From assembly GCF_004348895.1 (NCBI RefSeq), contig NZ_RRZK01000014.1:1-64000 (forward strand): a DNA stretch of 64,000 nucleotides, written 5' to 3'. Source of the stretch: Pseudomonas vancouverensis. GTDB taxonomy: Bacteria; Pseudomonadota; Gammaproteobacteria; Pseudomonadales; Pseudomonadaceae. The position numbers were made by a program, and so were the translations under genes. Positions 7,836 to 16,559 of this stretch are shown here, one piece after another. Each line of letters begins with the position of its first letter. The stretch's first letter is position 1. Below the pieces are notes generated by a model. It did no database searches, was not told the origin of the DNA, and saw nothing but the letters and a program-made list of their open reading frames with translations.

Positions 7836-8522
7836 TCATTGAAGATTGAGCTTTGCCGCAGCACGTTCGGTGATTACCCTGCGCAGTTTCAGCGAGTCGG
7901 CCGCCTGTTGGCGTGCAACTTCCAGCACACTGGCCGGCGCGGTGGCAGGGCTGCCCGCATCAAAGGGTGGTGCCGGCGCGTATTCCAGCTGCAGCTGCAC
8001 CCGCTCGGCGGTGGCCTTGTCATAAAGTTCTGCGGCCAGGGTCAGGGCGAAATCGATACCAGCGGTGATGCCGCCGCCGGTGAACAGGTTGCCATCACGC
8101 ACCACCCGTTCCTTCACCGGGGTTGCGCCCAGGGTCGGCAGCAATTCGTGATAGGCCCAATGGGTGGTCGCCCGTTTGCCTTTCAGCAAGCCCGCCGCGC
8201 CCAGCACCAGTGAACCGGTGCAAACCGAAGTGACATAGCGCGCATTGGCGGCCTGAGCCTTGAGGAACGCCAGGGTTTCTTCATCCTCCATCAAGGCACC
8301 GACACCGCTGCCGCCGGGCACGCAGATCACATCCAGCGCCGGACAGTCGGCAAAGGTCGTGGTCGGCTTCAACACCAGGCCGGTGCTGGCGATGACCGGC
8401 ACCAGGTCCTTCCAGATCAGGTGCACCTTCACGTCCGGCAGCGAAGCCAGCACATCGTAAGGACCCGTCAGGTCCAGTTGTTGAACCTGGGGAAACAACA
8501 GAAAACCGATCTGCAACGTCAT
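7836..8522 (-). CDS. inhA: Isonitrile hydratase InhA (DJ-1/PfpI family)
   Basis: A DJ-1/PfpI superfamily enzyme of 228 aa, the same length as P. putida isonitrile hydratase, which hydrates isonitriles to N-substituted formamides. The nucleophile elbow SVCTGS places the catalytic cysteine at C101, the residue shown to be essential in InhA. The conserved acidic residue in LTGPYDV and the glycine-rich CVPGGSG loop are present. It is transcribed divergently from a GlxA-type regulator whose N-terminal half is itself a DJ-1-like domain, which suggests that the regulator controls inhA. A 16-bp palindrome lies in the shared 88-bp promoter region. Confidence 0.85.
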   Translation of the reverse strand: MTLQIGFLLFPQVQQLDLTGPYDVLASLPDVKVHLIWKDLVPVIASTGLVLKPTTTFADCPALDVICVPGGSGVGALMEDEETLAFLKAQAANARYVTSVCTGSLVLGAAGLLKGKRATTHWAYHELLPTLGATPVKERVVRDGNLFTGGGITAGIDFALTLAAELYDKATAERVQLQLEYAPAPPFDAGSPATAPASVLEVARQQAADSLKLRRVITERAAAKLNLQ

Positions 8523-8573
8523 GACGCCTTTCTCCTGAAATGGGTGGACGACTTCACTCTAGACTTCTAGGAT

Positions 8574-8589
8574 TTGGCGTATACGCCAA
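8574..8589. promoter_or_regulatory. 16-bp perfect palindrome between inhA and its divergent regulator
   Basis: TTGGCGTATACGCCAA is an exact inverted repeat. A further half-site TACGCCAA lies at 8602-8609, directly before the regulator start codon. It is a probable operator for the GlxA-type regulator encoded next door. Confidence 0.55.
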
Positions 8590-8610
8590 TATCCCCACGA
8601 ATTACGCCAA

Positions 8611-9594
8611 ATGCCGAAATCCATTCATGTCCTTGCCTTCGCCAACGTGCAGTTGCTCGACGTCACCGGGCCGCTGCAGGTATTCGCCTCGGCCAACGAC
8701 ATTGCCCGCCAGCAAGGTCTGCCGGCACCTTATGCACCGACTGTGATCGCCAGTGGCGGCGGGGCAGTGATGTCGTCGGCGGGGCTGGCGCTGCTGGCCG
8801 AGCCGTTGCCCGAACAGGGCAGCGATACTTTGATCATCGCCGGGGGCTGGGGTGTGTACGCGGCGGCGGAGGATGCGCCGCTGGTGACTTGGGTGCGTGA
8901 GCATGCCCGCGAATGCCGGCGAGTCTCTTCGGTCTGTACCGGGGCATTTCTGCTGGCTGCCAGCGGTTGGCTCGATGGTCGGCGCGTGGTCACCCACTGG
9001 ACCCGCTGCGAGCAACTGGCGCAACAGCACCCGCGATTGCGCGTCGAGCCCAACCCGATTTTTATCAACGACGGCCCGGTCTGGACCTCGGCCGGGGTCA
9101 CGGCAGGCATCGACCTGGCATTGGCCATGGTCGAACAGGACCTGGGGCGCAGCATGGCCCTGGAAGTCGCCCGGCAGTTGGTGGTGTTTCTCAAGCGCCC
9201 GGGCGGTCAATCGCAATACAGCGTTACTCTGTCCTTGCAGAAGGAAGGCAACCGATTCGACGAGCTTCACGCCTGGATCAGCGAAAACCTCACCCAAGAT
9301 CTTGGTATCCCAACCCTGGCTTTGCAGGCCGGGATGAGCGAACGCAGCTTCGTCCGCCATTACCGCGCCGATACCGGCCAGACCCCGGCGCGGGCCATCG
9401 AGCGCATCCGCGTGGAAACCGCGCGGCGCCTGCTCAGTGATACGGGAGTGCCGATTAAGCGGGTCGCGGTGCAATGCGGTTTCGGCAGCGAAGAAACCCT
9501 GCGCCGCAGCTTCCTCCGCGCCATGGGCGTGACACCCCAAGCCTACCGCGAGCGCTTTTCGGTCAGCGTTGGAGCAGATCCAGTAGCGCCTTGA
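8611..9594 (+). CDS. GlxA-family transcriptional regulator (DJ-1-like + AraC HTH)
   Basis: A regulator of 327 aa. Residues 1-190 form a DJ-1/PfpI-like ligand domain (VQLLDVTGPLQVFASAN, IIAGGWGV, SSVCTGAF); residues about 215-320 form an AraC-type double helix-turn-helix (IPTLALQAGMSERSFVRHYRA and IKRVAVQCGFGSEETLRRSF). A cysteine sits in the nucleophile-elbow position, but in this family the domain senses ligands rather than acting as an enzyme. The divergent arrangement with inhA suggests control of isonitrile metabolism. Its 3' end overlaps the convergent hydrolase gene by 32 bp. Confidence 0.88.
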   Translation: MPKSIHVLAFANVQLLDVTGPLQVFASANDIARQQGLPAPYAPTVIASGGGAVMSSAGLALLAEPLPEQGSDTLIIAGGWGVYAAAEDAPLVTWVREHARECRRVSSVCTGAFLLAASGWLDGRRVVTHWTRCEQLAQQHPRLRVEPNPIFINDGPVWTSAGVTAGIDLALAMVEQDLGRSMALEVARQLVVFLKRPGGQSQYSVTLSLQKEGNRFDELHAWISENLTQDLGIPTLALQAGMSERSFVRHYRADTGQTPARAIERIRVETARRLLSDTGVPIKRVAVQCGFGSEETLRRSFLRAMGVTPQAYRERFSVSVGADPVAP

Positions 9595-10462
9595 GCGTGT
9601 CTCTCGGCGCTTCCTCGGGAATGTTGTGCCCGACACCGGCCAGGACTCGCCGCTCGTACGGCCCGGTGAAATGCCCAATGTCGTCATCGATGTCCGAAGG
9701 CACCCCGACACCATCATCGGCACCGCACAGGGAAATGCTCGGCACGCTGATCACCGGTTGCCGGGTGAGCGCCTGTTCCATCGGCTCATAGGCCGCATCA
9801 CCGGCGGCGTACATGAAACGATGGCGGTAGGAGTGAATCACCACCCCGACGAAGTCCGGGTTGTCGAACGCTGGCGCAGTCAACGCAAAGCGTTCAGCGC
9901 TGTTGGCCCAGGTCGGTGACCAGAGCCTCCACAACAACTGACAGAACGCCCGACGGTTTTCACTGAGCCCGGCCACGCCCCGTGGGCCATGGAAATAATA
10001 CTGATACCACAGGCGATGCTCGGTCTCCGGGGCCAGCGGCCGGGTCGAACCGGGGATGTCCTGAAGGTTGTACCCATCGCCAGTGACCAGACACCGCACC
10101 CGTTCCGGCCACAACGCGGCGACGATGCACGCGGCCCGGCCACCCCAGTCATAACCGCACAGCGCGGCACGCGGGATGGCCAGTGCGTCCATCAGGTCGA
10201 GCAGATCCTGGGCGAGGGCGGCTTGCTGGCCGGAGCGCAGGGTATCGGGGCTGTGAAAGGTCGTTGGTCCGTAACCACGCAAGTACGGCACGATCACCCG
10301 ATAGCCCTGGTTTGCGAGAGCGGGCGCAATGTCGTCGTAGGCACGCGGGGAGTAGGGAAAGCCATGGAGCAAGATGACGGGCTCACCAGAGGCTGGCCCA
10401 TGTTCTTCGTAGGCAATGTCTAACAGAACGGTTCGGGCGAACTTGACGGGATATTCAGTCAT
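9563..10462 (-). CDS. Alpha/beta hydrolase, epoxide hydrolase/dehalogenase-like
   Basis: A protein of 299 aa from the ATG at 10462. The oxyanion-hole motif HGFP is at 33-36. The nucleophile elbow GYDWGG carries Asp (D105) rather than Ser, which points to the epoxide hydrolase/haloalkane dehalogenase branch rather than an esterase. A C-terminal GVGHNIPEEAP supplies the catalytic His. A longer frame upstream to 10624 has no Shine-Dalgarno support and no homologous features. It is the last of four same-strand genes (11935 to 9563) with gaps of 12, 2 and 43 bp. Confidence 0.83.
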   Translation of the reverse strand: MTEYPVKFARTVLLDIAYEEHGPASGEPVILLHGFPYSPRAYDDIAPALANQGYRVIVPYLRGYGPTTFHSPDTLRSGQQAALAQDLLDLMDALAIPRAALCGYDWGGRAACIVAALWPERVRCLVTGDGYNLQDIPGSTRPLAPETEHRLWYQYYFHGPRGVAGLSENRRAFCQLLWRLWSPTWANSAERFALTAPAFDNPDFVGVVIHSYRHRFMYAAGDAAYEPMEQALTRQPVISVPSISLCGADDGVGVPSDIDDDIGHFTGPYERRVLAGVGHNIPEEAPRDTLKALLDLLQR

Positions 10463-10505
10463 CACAGACTCCGGATTTATCCAACAGGCCTGACCCATTG
10501 ACCCG

Positions 10506-10898
10506 CTATCCTCGCGAGTGTTGCCTGAGCCCGATGCAATTGCCCCAGGGATCACGCACCTGACACATCCGCCCACCGTCCTCGAGCGCCAGCGGCCCGC
10601 GATAAAGCCTCGCGCCCAATACACTCAGACGGGCAACTTCCGCGTCCAGATTCGCCACCGACCAATACACCACCGTACCTGCCGGCCCACTGCCGACCTT
10701 GTCGTCGGCATTGACGATCTCCAACGCCACACCGCCGATATCGAGGTGACCGTAATCGTCGGATTCAGGCAGAACGCGAATGGCCGATGGGAACACCTGG
10801 GAATACCAGTCGGTGGCGGCTCTCCAGTCGGGGACGTGGAGCAGTACGGAGACGATGGCGGATTCAGGCAAAGTCTTATCTTCTTTGAGAATCATCAA
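10506..10898 (-). CDS. VOC-superfamily (glyoxalase/bleomycin-resistance-like) protein
   Basis: A protein of 130 aa with the paired beta-alpha-beta-beta-beta units of the vicinal oxygen chelate fold. Unit one starts at SVLLHVPDWRAATDWYSQVF and unit two at VYWSVANLDAEVARLSVLG; the closing strand has VRDPWGNCIGL. Metal-ligand positions (H in LLHV, E in ALEIV) are partly visible. No specific substrate can be assigned. It starts 2 bp after the stop codon of the BRCT-protein gene and is probably co-transcribed with it. Confidence 0.8.
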   Translation of the reverse strand: MMILKEDKTLPESAIVSVLLHVPDWRAATDWYSQVFPSAIRVLPESDDYGHLDIGGVALEIVNADDKVGSGPAGTVVYWSVANLDAEVARLSVLGARLYRGPLALEDGGRMCQVRDPWGNCIGLRQHSRG

Positions 10899-10900
10899 TA

Positions 10901-11533
10901 TCAGCCGAACAGTACTTTTTGCCAGTGTTCTTCACTGATGATCGCGATAGGCGCGCCGCCCTCTCTCAGCTCAACGGCTTTCTTGATCTTGGTCCCATAA
11001 GTGCTGTGAAGCCATTGATCGTTGCCGATACTGCCCACAACCAGGTAATGAACCTTTTTACTGACTGAGCCGCCGATCAAACCGCCTCGTTCGATAATCA
11101 GCGCCTCGCATTCTTTACGCGGACCGTAGGCCATAACCCCGGTAAACAGAAATGTCCGGCCATCCCAGTCAAGCGTTGGAGCAGGGTTATCCAGGGGGAG
11201 ACCACATGGCGTTGTGAAAATCTGCTCGGAGCCAACGGGCAGGCCTGCGAACTGATGCAACATCTCCAGTAGTTCTACAGATTCCTCTGCATCCAGCACA
11301 CCATCACTCAGCATTGCAGCGAGGCGTTTATAGAGGATGTTTACAACCGGATCCCCCAGATGGCACAAGTGGACCTCAATCCAGCCCTTGAGAAACTCAG
11401 CTTCCTGCTGATTGATCTTGCCATCGGCAGCAAGCCCTGCCGCCACGCCTACCAAGGCGTCTGCGGAGCGTCGATCAATTCGTGCTTCGTGGAAGAAACC
11501 GCTGTTTTTAAACTCCTGATGTAAATCAACCAT
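10901..11533 (-). CDS. BRCT-domain protein with TerB-like N-terminal helices
   Basis: A protein of 210 aa. The N-terminal half (about residues 20-95) is helical with the acidic ADGKINQQEAEFL pattern typical of TerB-like/DUF533-type domains. Residues about 120-205 form a BRCT domain like that of bacterial NAD-dependent DNA ligase: FLFTGVM, the GPRKECEALIIERGG helix, VSKKVHYLVVG and the closing helix EEHWQKVL. BRCT domains bind DNA ends, nicks or partner proteins, so a DNA-metabolism role is plausible. It follows the unknown gene at 11546-11935 by 12 bp with AAGGAG before the ATG. No nuclease or ligase domain is present. Confidence 0.75.
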   Translation of the reverse strand: MVDLHQEFKNSGFFHEARIDRRSADALVGVAAGLAADGKINQQEAEFLKGWIEVHLCHLGDPVVNILYKRLAAMLSDGVLDAEESVELLEMLHQFAGLPVGSEQIFTTPCGLPLDNPAPTLDWDGRTFLFTGVMAYGPRKECEALIIERGGLIGGSVSKKVHYLVVGSIGNDQWLHSTYGTKIKKAVELREGGAPIAIISEEHWQKVLFG

Positions 11534-11545
11534 TGCTCCTGCTCC

Positions 11546-11935
11546 TTAGGATTCAACTTCGGCTATCTGATTGAAGTACTTCGTTCGATCCGGAGTAAAG
11601 GTCACCACCATCCCCGTACGAGCACAGGTCAACGTCCGCTCTTCACTCAAATCCACATCCAGATCTTCACCGCGCAACCCCTGCCACTGAGCGAGGTATT
11701 TGAGCGAGCCATACTTTTCGAGCTTCTTCAGACTGCGGCTGACACCGCCTTTCCAGCCCAGCACCGGCAACTCCCCGGCGAGGCATTGCTGGGCGAGATC
11801 CGGGAAACGCGCGGCGCGTTGACGGCCGACCTCCCAACATTTGATCAGGCCCTTGTCGTGGTCGTCCCACAGGGCTTCACGGTTCAGGCCGCTACGCAGT
11901 GGCTGGTCGATGTTGCGATGGATGCGTTGGCTCAT
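11546..11935 (-). CDS. Hypothetical protein in operon with the BRCT gene
   Basis: A soluble protein of 129 aa with no signal peptide or membrane segment, rich in charged residues. I do not recognise the family. AAGGAA lies 7 bp before the ATG. The sequence has a basic, Trp-containing middle (GWKGGVSRSLKKLEKYGSLKYL) and an acidic stretch (GEDLDVDLSEER) ahead of a predicted beta-rich tail. Its position 12 bp upstream of the BRCT-protein gene suggests a shared function. Confidence 0.6.
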   Translation of the reverse strand: MSQRIHRNIDQPLRSGLNREALWDDHDKGLIKCWEVGRQRAARFPDLAQQCLAGELPVLGWKGGVSRSLKKLEKYGSLKYLAQWQGLRGEDLDVDLSEERTLTCARTGMVVTFTPDRTKYFNQIAEVES

Positions 11936-12074
11936 TCGGGTTCCTTGAATTCGGGGGGGATTGCACAGCTCCGCTGTGCCCGTTGAGCAAGGATGGTAGG
12001 TGGGGTTGTAACAGCCTGCAACAATCAGATTTTATGTAGGAAAAGTTACCCAAGGCTGGATAGTGTGGAAGGCG

Positions 12075-13033
12075 TTAGTGACCCCAAAGCGAAACGATTA
12101 ATTGCTCCTTGCTGTTTGTTGGTTCAAGACGCTGCATCAAAACGGATGTTTGTCTTTGCACGTACTCAAGGATCTCCTCATTGAGCGCTATATGCCTGTA
12201 CAAAAATGCCAAGCTCCTTAGCTGGTTGATTTTTATCAGGGTCGGCGTGCTCGGTGTGATCAGTCTCTCGATGCTATCGCCATAACCTTTGGCAAATGCA
12301 TTCCAGGAAACCAGCGGCTGACCTTTGCATTGGTTGCAATCTGTCAGCCACCAGATGTACGTGGCGATATCCATTGCCTGGTCAGATATTGCGGCGTGCT
12401 CGAAGTCGATTAGTGAACAGGAATTACCGGAGTACAAGGCGTTTCCTGGCCACGCATCTCCATGGCAAATGCCATGTGAAGTAACTCTGGCGTAGGTGGG
12501 TCCTGTGATTTTAGATGGTTGAATAGCAGGGTGATGGTTTCTCTTAGTTTGTCTTTATAGGGACAGCGGATAGGATGTCCGAGGTCTAATGAGAAATTGA
12601 GGATGTCATTTCTGCTTGGGTTCTGTTTCCTGAATGTTGGAACTGGGCAGGAGTGAAGCCTACGTAAGGCCTGTCCAAACATGAAGTCATGCTGGTTGTT
12701 ATCACCTGAATACCGTTCTCCGACAACTTCTTGACTCAAAATCCCATAGTAGTGCTCTTGGTCGAACGTATAAATTTTTTCACGCTCAGAAGCAGGCAGG
12801 ATGGGTTCGCTGCAATTGATGGCGTGACGGCCGAGGTAGGCTGTCAATTTTCTCTCGAATGAAATATTATCTTCTGTTGTTATGTTTTTGTTGAATATTT
12901 TTAATGTGAGATTCTTGTCATTTATAGTGATGCGAAAAACTTTATTTACGCCATTGTATATCTGCTGAATATTGTGGCCTCGTAGTTGGTAGGTTTTGGT
13001 TACCTGCTCTTCCAAGTCATTTGATGGCAGCAT
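12075..13033 (-). pseudogene. Aminoglycoside-phosphotransferase-type kinase split by a frameshift
   Basis: Two overlapping same-strand frames together make one APH-fold kinase. The first (12410-13033) encodes the N-terminal lobe (VNKVFRITINDKNLTLKIF, FERKLTAYLGRH) and runs out of frame near 12475-12485. The second frame carries the catalytic loop HGDAWPGN and the metal-binding SLIDFEHA, then the C-terminal helices to 12075. A one-base change restores a single protein of about 319 aa. The region is clearly richer in A+T than its neighbours, suggesting recent acquisition. It may be a decayed gene or a sequencing error. Confidence 0.75.
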
Positions 13034-13242
13034 TAGGCTTCTGATGCGGGCTGAAAAGATTAAAATCCATTAGAGCCTCTGCAAAAAAAAATATCTAGCA
13101 GTGATCAACTACCCATTAATGGTTTTCAGAATGTTCCGTAGTCGCGATGAGAAAAGTCTTACTTTTCATCTGTATTACCTGCATTTCTGTAATAGATCTT
13201 CTTTATCACTGCGAAGCGACAGCAGTTCAACATCGCCAAATC

Positions 13243-15066
13243 TCACGGCTGCCAAACACTCTTCTCCCCACCCAACCGTCTATCGAGAAAACAAGCCGCA
13301 CTGATCAACGCCAGATGCGTCAGCGCTTGTGGCGTATTGCCCATGTGTCGCCCATGGCTGTCGAACTCTTCGGCGTACAGCCCCAGCGGGTTGGCGTAGC
13401 GCAGCAGTTGCTCGAATTCCAGGTGGGCCTTTTCCAGTTGTCCGGCGCGGGCCAGGCATTCGACGTACCAGAACGAGCAGGCGGCGAAGGCGCCTTCGGT
13501 GCCGGGCAGGCCGTCGATCTGGCTGTCGTCGTTGCGGTAGCGGTAGATCATGCCGTCGCGCACCAGGGTTTTTTCGATGGCTTCGAGGGTTGCCAGCCAG
13601 CGTGGGTCGCGGGCGCTGACGAAACGTACCAGCGGCATCAGCAGCATCGAGCCGTCGAGGCCGGTGCCGCCGATGTGCTGGACGAAATGCCCGCGTTCTT
13701 CGTTCCAGAAGTTCGTCCAGATGTCGGCGTAGATCGCCTGGCGAGTCTGGTCCCAACGGGCGAAGGGGGCGGGCAGGGAGCGTTTGGAGGCCAGGCGAAT
13801 GGCGCGGTCCAGCGCTACCCAGCACATCAGCCGGGAATGCAGGAAATGGTATTGCTCGCCGCGCATCTCCCAGATGCCGACGTCCTTCTGTTCCCAGGTT
13901 TCGCAAACCTGATCGACCACTTCCACCGTGTGTTTCCAGCCCTCGTGGGAGATGGCTTCGCCGTACTTGTTGACCAGATAGATCGCGTCCATCAGCTCGC
14001 CAAAGATGTCGAGCTGAATCTGTTCATACGCCTGGTTGCCGATGCGCACCGGTTTTGCCCCGCCGTGACCGGACAGGTGCGTCAATTCGATTTCCGGCAG
14101 TTCCTGGCGGCCGTCGATGGCGTAGAGGATGTTCAGTTTCATCGCCTTGCCCTGGCAATCGCTGACCCGCCCGCGCAACCAGCGCATGTAGGCGTTGGCC
14201 TCTTCGACAAAACCCAGGCGCATGAAGGCGTACACGGTGAATGAGGCGTCGCGTATCCAGGTGAAGCGGTAGTCCCAGTTGCGCGCGCCGCCGGGGGATT
14301 CCGGCAGGCCGAAGGTGGCGGCGGCGAGGATGGCCCCGTGCTTGCGCGAGGTCAGCAGCTTCATCGCCAGGGCCGAACGGTTGACCATCTCCCGCCAGCG
14401 ACCGCGGTAGTTGGACTGGCCGATCCAGTCGCGCCAGAACTTCAGGGTGCGCTGCACACTCAGCTCGGCGGCACCTTCCTTGAAGCGCAGGTCGTCGGGG
14501 GTGCCCAGCAGGAACTGCGCGGTCTGGTCCTGTTGCAGGGTGAAGCGGGCAACGGCGGCGTTGTGGTCAATCGTCATGGTTTGATCGGCGGCCAGCCGCA
14601 GCGACGGCTGGCCGCTTGCCTCGAAGATCACATCGTTCTTGTCCATGTGCGCGAGGGTGTTGGCGCGGGCGTAGTCATGGCGCACGGCGCAACGCAGGTG
14701 AAAGGTGGCGCGGCCGCTGACCACGCGGATACGGCGAATCAGCATCGGCATATCATCTTCGGTATCGCCGATGGGCAACAGGTCGGTGACTTCGACCACC
14801 GCGCGGTCACTGAGCCAGCGGGTCAGCAGCACATTGGTGTCGGGCAGGTAGATCTGCTCGCGGCGGGCATCGGGCAAGTCCGGCGACAACTGGAAGATGC
14901 CGGCCTCGGGGGTATCGAGCAGCGAGCAGAAAATCGACGGGCTGTCGAATTCCGGCCAGCAGAAAAAGTCCACGCTGCCCTTGTCGTTGACCAGCGCCGC
15001 GCTGCGCATGTCGCCGATGATGCCGTGGGCGTCGATGGGGCTTTGTCGTTCGGGATGATCAGCCAT
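13243..15066 (-). CDS. Glycoside hydrolase family 15 protein (glucoamylase/trehalase-like)
   Basis: A cytoplasmic protein of 607 aa with no signal peptide. The N-terminal super-beta-sandwich begins IGDMRSAALVNDKGSVDFFCWPEFDSPSIF, the characteristic start of bacterial GH15 proteins. The (alpha/alpha)6 barrel carries GGARNWDYRFTWIRDASFTVYAF, a signature segment of the active site, and later acidic segments (WEMRGEQYHFLHS, DGLPGTEGAF) that should include the catalytic glutamates. Family members hydrolyse alpha-glucosides such as maltooligosaccharides or trehalose. It stands alone, convergent to nothing obvious, with a REP sequence in the upstream gap. Confidence 0.88.
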   Translation of the reverse strand: MADHPERQSPIDAHGIIGDMRSAALVNDKGSVDFFCWPEFDSPSIFCSLLDTPEAGIFQLSPDLPDARREQIYLPDTNVLLTRWLSDRAVVEVTDLLPIGDTEDDMPMLIRRIRVVSGRATFHLRCAVRHDYARANTLAHMDKNDVIFEASGQPSLRLAADQTMTIDHNAAVARFTLQQDQTAQFLLGTPDDLRFKEGAAELSVQRTLKFWRDWIGQSNYRGRWREMVNRSALAMKLLTSRKHGAILAAATFGLPESPGGARNWDYRFTWIRDASFTVYAFMRLGFVEEANAYMRWLRGRVSDCQGKAMKLNILYAIDGRQELPEIELTHLSGHGGAKPVRIGNQAYEQIQLDIFGELMDAIYLVNKYGEAISHEGWKHTVEVVDQVCETWEQKDVGIWEMRGEQYHFLHSRLMCWVALDRAIRLASKRSLPAPFARWDQTRQAIYADIWTNFWNEERGHFVQHIGGTGLDGSMLLMPLVRFVSARDPRWLATLEAIEKTLVRDGMIYRYRNDDSQIDGLPGTEGAFAACSFWYVECLARAGQLEKAHLEFEQLLRYANPLGLYAEEFDSHGRHMGNTPQALTHLALISAACFLDRRLGGEKSVWQP

Positions 15067-15162
15067 TACCTTGAAACTCCGGGAGCCGAGTGCCTAAGCA
15101 GCTGACTGGCTTGAGGGGGGGAGAGTTCATTCAGCGGGTTTTTTCAGGCGTCTGTTCCGGCC

Positions 15163-15190
15163 TTTTCGCGAGCAAGCCCGCTCCCGCGGT
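15163..15190. repeat. Single REP sequence
   Basis: A solitary REP-type core (CGCGAGCAAGCCCGCTCCCGCGG) lies between the GH15 gene and the divergent MFS gene. Confidence 0.6.
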
Positions 15191-15286
15191 TGGGCGGTGA
15201 GGCGGCTTACATTCAACCAACAATTTGCCGCTTCCCGGTCAATCTGCCGTTGTGGCAATTTGCAGGCCCTAGTTGAGGCCGGACCC

Positions 15287-16459
15287 ATGGCAAACCCCTA
15301 TCGCGAGTTGTTCAACGCCCCCGGCAGCCGTGCCTTTGTCATGGCCGGGATGATCGCGCGCATGCCGATTTCCATGACCGGCATCGGCCTGATCACCATG
15401 CTCTCGCAGTTGCAGGGCGGCTACGGTCTGGCCGGCGCGGTGGCGGCGACCTTTGCCTTGGCCACGGCTTTCTGTGCCCCGCAAGTTTCCCGCCTGGTCG
15501 ACCGTTTCGGCCAGGGGCGGATTTTGCCCATCGCGGCGTTGCTGGGCGGTGGTGCGCTGTTGCTGTTGTTGCTGTGCACGCGGTTGCAGGCGCCGCAGTG
15601 GACGCTGTTTGTCTTCGCCGCATTCGCCGGGTGCATGCCAAGCATGTCGGCCATGGTGCGGGCGCGCTGGACCGAGATCTATCGCGGCCAGCCGCAGCTG
15701 CAAACGGCCTACGCCCTGGAGTCGGTGCTCGACGAGGTGTGTTTTATCGTCGGCCCGCCGCTGTCGGTCGGGCTGTCCGTGGCGGTGTTCCCCGAGGCGG
15801 GGCCATTGGCGGCATTGCTGGCACTGGCGATCGGGGTCACGGCGTTCGTCCTGCAACGCAGCACCGAGCCTGGGGTGCACCCTCATGAAGAGCACCATGC
15901 CGGCTCGATCATCCGTTCCCGCGACATTCAATGGTTGATGCTGTTGATGGTCGCCATGGGCACCATCGTCGGCGTGGTGGACGTGGTCAGCGTGGCCTTC
16001 GCCCAGCAGCAGGGCCAGCCGGCGGCGGCGAGCATCGTGCTGTCGGTGTACGCCATCGGCTCGTGCATGGCCGGGTTGGCGTTTGGCGCGCTGCGTTCGA
16101 AAGTGCCGCTGCCACGGCTGTTCCTGTACGGCGGGGTGGCGACGGCGGTGACCACCTTGCCGTTGCTGCTGGCGAGCAACATTTTCGGTTTGTCGGTGGC
16201 GGTGTTTGTCGCGGGGCTGTTTTTTGCCCCGACATTGATTGTCGCCATGGCCCTGGTGGAGCAGATCGTGCCGCCGGCCAAACTCACCGAAGGCCTGACC
16301 TGGCTGGTCACTGGCCTGAGCATAGGCGTAGCAATCGGTGCTGCCGGTTCCGGCTGGATGGTCGATGCCTTCGGCGCGCGCAGCGGGTTCTGGCTGGCGA
16401 TTGCGGCGGGTGCGGTGGTGCTGTGTTCGGCGATTCAAAGCTATCGCCAGGCGAAATAA
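15287..16459 (+). CDS. MFS transporter
   Basis: A membrane protein of 390 aa with about 12 hydrophobic segments and the major-facilitator loop motif between helices 2 and 3 (SRLVDRFGQGR). A large cytoplasmic loop (TEPGVHPHEEHHAGSIIRSRD) separates the two halves. The ATG at 15287 is favoured over the upstream in-frame start at 15197, because GAGG precedes it and the added residues are not hydrophobic. The substrate is unknown. It ends 100 bp before the pyoverdine-associated thioesterase, but the PvdS-like promoter between them suggests separate transcription. Confidence 0.85.
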   Translation: MANPYRELFNAPGSRAFVMAGMIARMPISMTGIGLITMLSQLQGGYGLAGAVAATFALATAFCAPQVSRLVDRFGQGRILPIAALLGGGALLLLLLCTRLQAPQWTLFVFAAFAGCMPSMSAMVRARWTEIYRGQPQLQTAYALESVLDEVCFIVGPPLSVGLSVAVFPEAGPLAALLALAIGVTAFVLQRSTEPGVHPHEEHHAGSIIRSRDIQWLMLLMVAMGTIVGVVDVVSVAFAQQQGQPAAASIVLSVYAIGSCMAGLAFGALRSKVPLPRLFLYGGVATAVTTLPLLLASNIFGLSVAVFVAGLFFAPTLIVAMALVEQIVPPAKLTEGLTWLVTGLSIGVAIGAAGSGWMVDAFGARSGFWLAIAAGAVVLCSAIQSYRQAK

Positions 16460-16503
16460 ACATTCAACGAACGACACCTTTCCCACAGGGTTGCAGGTAG
16501 GGT

Positions 16504-16527
16504 TAATTCTCCGGGCATCTGATCCGT
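16504..16527 (+). promoter_or_regulatory. Candidate PvdS (iron-starvation) promoter of the thioesterase
   Basis: TAATT at 16504-16508, a four-of-five match to TAAAT, is followed after 16 bp by CGT at 16525-16527, the spacing of the PvdS consensus. It lies 33 bp before the GTG start of the thioesterase. Confidence 0.5.
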
Positions 16528-16559
16528 TCACCTCATAGACAACTATCGAGGTAAGCCCG

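Noticed and set aside
8611..9594. Second isonitrile hydratase
   Set aside because: The N-terminal half is DJ-1-like, but the protein carries a C-terminal AraC double helix-turn-helix, so it is a GlxA-type regulator.
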